Assembly (NCBI GenBank): GCA_002189035.1
Contig: NEEC01000339.1
Location: 1-30,582, forward strand
Direction: 5' to 3'
DNA: 30,582 nt
From: Utricularia gibba
Lineage: Eukaryota; Streptophyta; Magnoliopsida; Lamiales; Lentibulariaceae
Positions 30,254 to 30,582 of this stretch are shown piece after piece; the first letter of the stretch is position 1; every line of letters starts with the position of its first letter. The notes beneath the pieces were generated by a model that saw only the letters and a list, made by a program, of their open reading frames with translations, did not search any database and had not been told where the DNA came from. A program made the position numbers and the translations under genes.

Positions 30254-30582
30254 CGTAAGACACTTTTCGTTGTGGTTTGTTTTTAATATGTCCACAGTTA
30301 TCGGACAAAACGAAACTCCAAATTATACTACTTGGAGCTCGAATCGGGCTTCCCAATGGTGTGCTATGAAGAGTTAGGATCTGCATGTTTTGGAAGAGGT
30401 GCTTCGTAGACCAGGATGTGCGACATAGTCATTTCATTGCGCATCACCATTCGGGGTGCAGCCTAAAAATCACACGTGCACTGGATTCGTTAAAAGTAAA
30501 CATTTTTGCGTACCTGGTGTATAATAGTGTTGGGATAAGTGATGCCACGAAATTCATGATGTAACATGTGACTTTTTTCCAT
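30254..30582 (+). repeat. Satellite monomer 58 (S, cut by window end)
   Basis: 329 bp present. TTATCGG, CAAAACGAAACTCC, GAGCTCGAATCGGG, GTTAGGATCTG, CGTAGACC, alpha-prime. The window stops at TTTTTTCCAT, about 62% of the way through the unit. Confidence 0.93.

Larger units (their letters stand above)
1..30582 (+). repeat. Tandem satellite DNA array, about 531-bp unit, 57 full copies plus one partial
   Basis: CGTAAGACAC (or a one- or two-base variant) recurs every 522-536 bases from position 1 to 30254, always on the same strand, and the sequence between recurrences aligns along its whole length. No unique DNA interrupts it. Marker names used below: type A carries GACCTAGTC and/or GCAGCCGAAAA, CACAATATG and CTTGTTTGCAT; type S carries TTATCGG, CGAAACTCC and GAGCTCGAATCGGG; type M usually opens with CGCGTAAG, then CCAAAGTTATGGG, and carries GCATGATTTGG and CACCGGATTTG; type X ends with CCGTGTATCTTGCTTGCAT. 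The variable tract is alpha (TAAACATTTTTGCG then GGAGTATAATAG), alpha-prime (GGTGTATAATAG), beta (TAAATATTTACGC then GAGTATACAACAG) or mixed. Unit length resembles the Phaseolus khipu satellite (528 bp), which is a length argument only. The array has no coding capacity beyond short chance frames. Confidence 0.98.
15369..30582 (+). repeat. Array zone III (units 30-58), units organised as a higher-order repeat
   Basis: Three marker sets first appear here: GAGCTCGAATCGGG (10 units from unit 31 on), the CGCGTAAG unit start (8 units from unit 32 on) and CCAAAGTTATGGG with GCATGATTTGG. They recur in a fixed order, A then S then M then an optional fourth unit, giving a period of three or four monomers. 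This is the most structured part of the window. Confidence 0.85.
28660..30582 (+). repeat. Two-unit repeats 55-56 and 57-58 at the right edge
   Basis: Units 55 and 57 are S/A chimeras with GCATGATTTGG and an alpha-type tract. Units 56 and 58 both carry CGTAGACC in place of CGTGGACC, a marker seen nowhere else, followed by alpha-prime. The 1062-bp spacing is two monomers, and unit 58 is cut by the window end. Confidence 0.65.

Noticed and set aside
233-30377. Many open frames of 60-134 codons on both strands, repeated along the array
   Set aside because: They recur because the DNA repeats. The same stretch is open in more than one frame on both strands, frames are cut by small indels from copy to copy, the unit length is not a constant multiple of three, and the predicted peptides match no domain I recognise. 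None is annotated as a gene.
1-30582. CRISPR array or phage-like repeat system
   Set aside because: The repeats are 531 bp with no short repeat and unique spacer pattern, and no cas-like gene is present.
1-30582. Telomere repeats (TTTAGGG or TTAGGG arrays)
   Set aside because: No tandem run of either was found; isolated GTTAGG in GTTAGGATCTG is not telomeric. A subtelomeric location cannot be shown from this window.
1-30582. Ribosomal intergenic spacer, 5S rDNA or tRNA cluster
   Set aside because: No rRNA-like segment, no A and B boxes with a clover-leaf fold, and no polymerase III terminator arrangement was seen in the unit.
1-30582. An undescribed gene system
   Set aside because: The window contains only satellite repeats. 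The real interest is the array organisation, not a biochemical pathway.

Overview
The whole window is one uninterrupted tandem satellite array. A unit of about 531 bp repeats head to tail 57 times, followed by a partial 58th copy of 329 bp; every copy is in the same orientation. Taking CGTAAGACAC as unit start, full copies are 522 to 536 bp long and the mean is 30253/57 = 530.8 bp. Both window edges lie inside the array, so its true length is unknown. I find no protein-coding gene, RNA gene, transposon, CRISPR array or unique sequence. GC of a by-eye consensus is about 41%.

Such an array points to a eukaryotic nuclear genome: subtelomeric, knob or centromeric heterochromatin. The unit length is close to the 528-bp khipu satellite of common bean (Phaseolus) chromosome ends. 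That match rests on length only; I cannot confirm it from sequence, and other plant or animal satellites remain possible.

The array has three zones by variant content. Zone I (units 1-13, 1-6880) mixes units with the alpha variable tract (TAAACATTTTTGCG, ending GAGTATAATAG) and intermediates. Zone II (units 14-29, 6881-15368) is dominated by the beta tract (TAAATATTTACGC, often ending GAGTATACAACAG), and a TTCTTGG marker recurs in alternate units for part of it. Zone III (units 30-58, 15369-30582) contains variants absent from the left half: GAGCTCGAATCGGG (type S, a SacI site) and GACGCGTAAG (a MluI site). There the units form a higher-order repeat of three or four monomers (A, S, M, plus an optional fourth) with a period of about 2.1 kb, degrading to two-monomer repeats at the right edge.

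There is no gene cooperation to describe. The biology here is array evolution: unequal exchange, local homogenisation, chimeric units, and variant sites that are mostly CpG transitions, suggesting a methylated array. Many private 1-3 base deletions may be sequencing or assembly noise.
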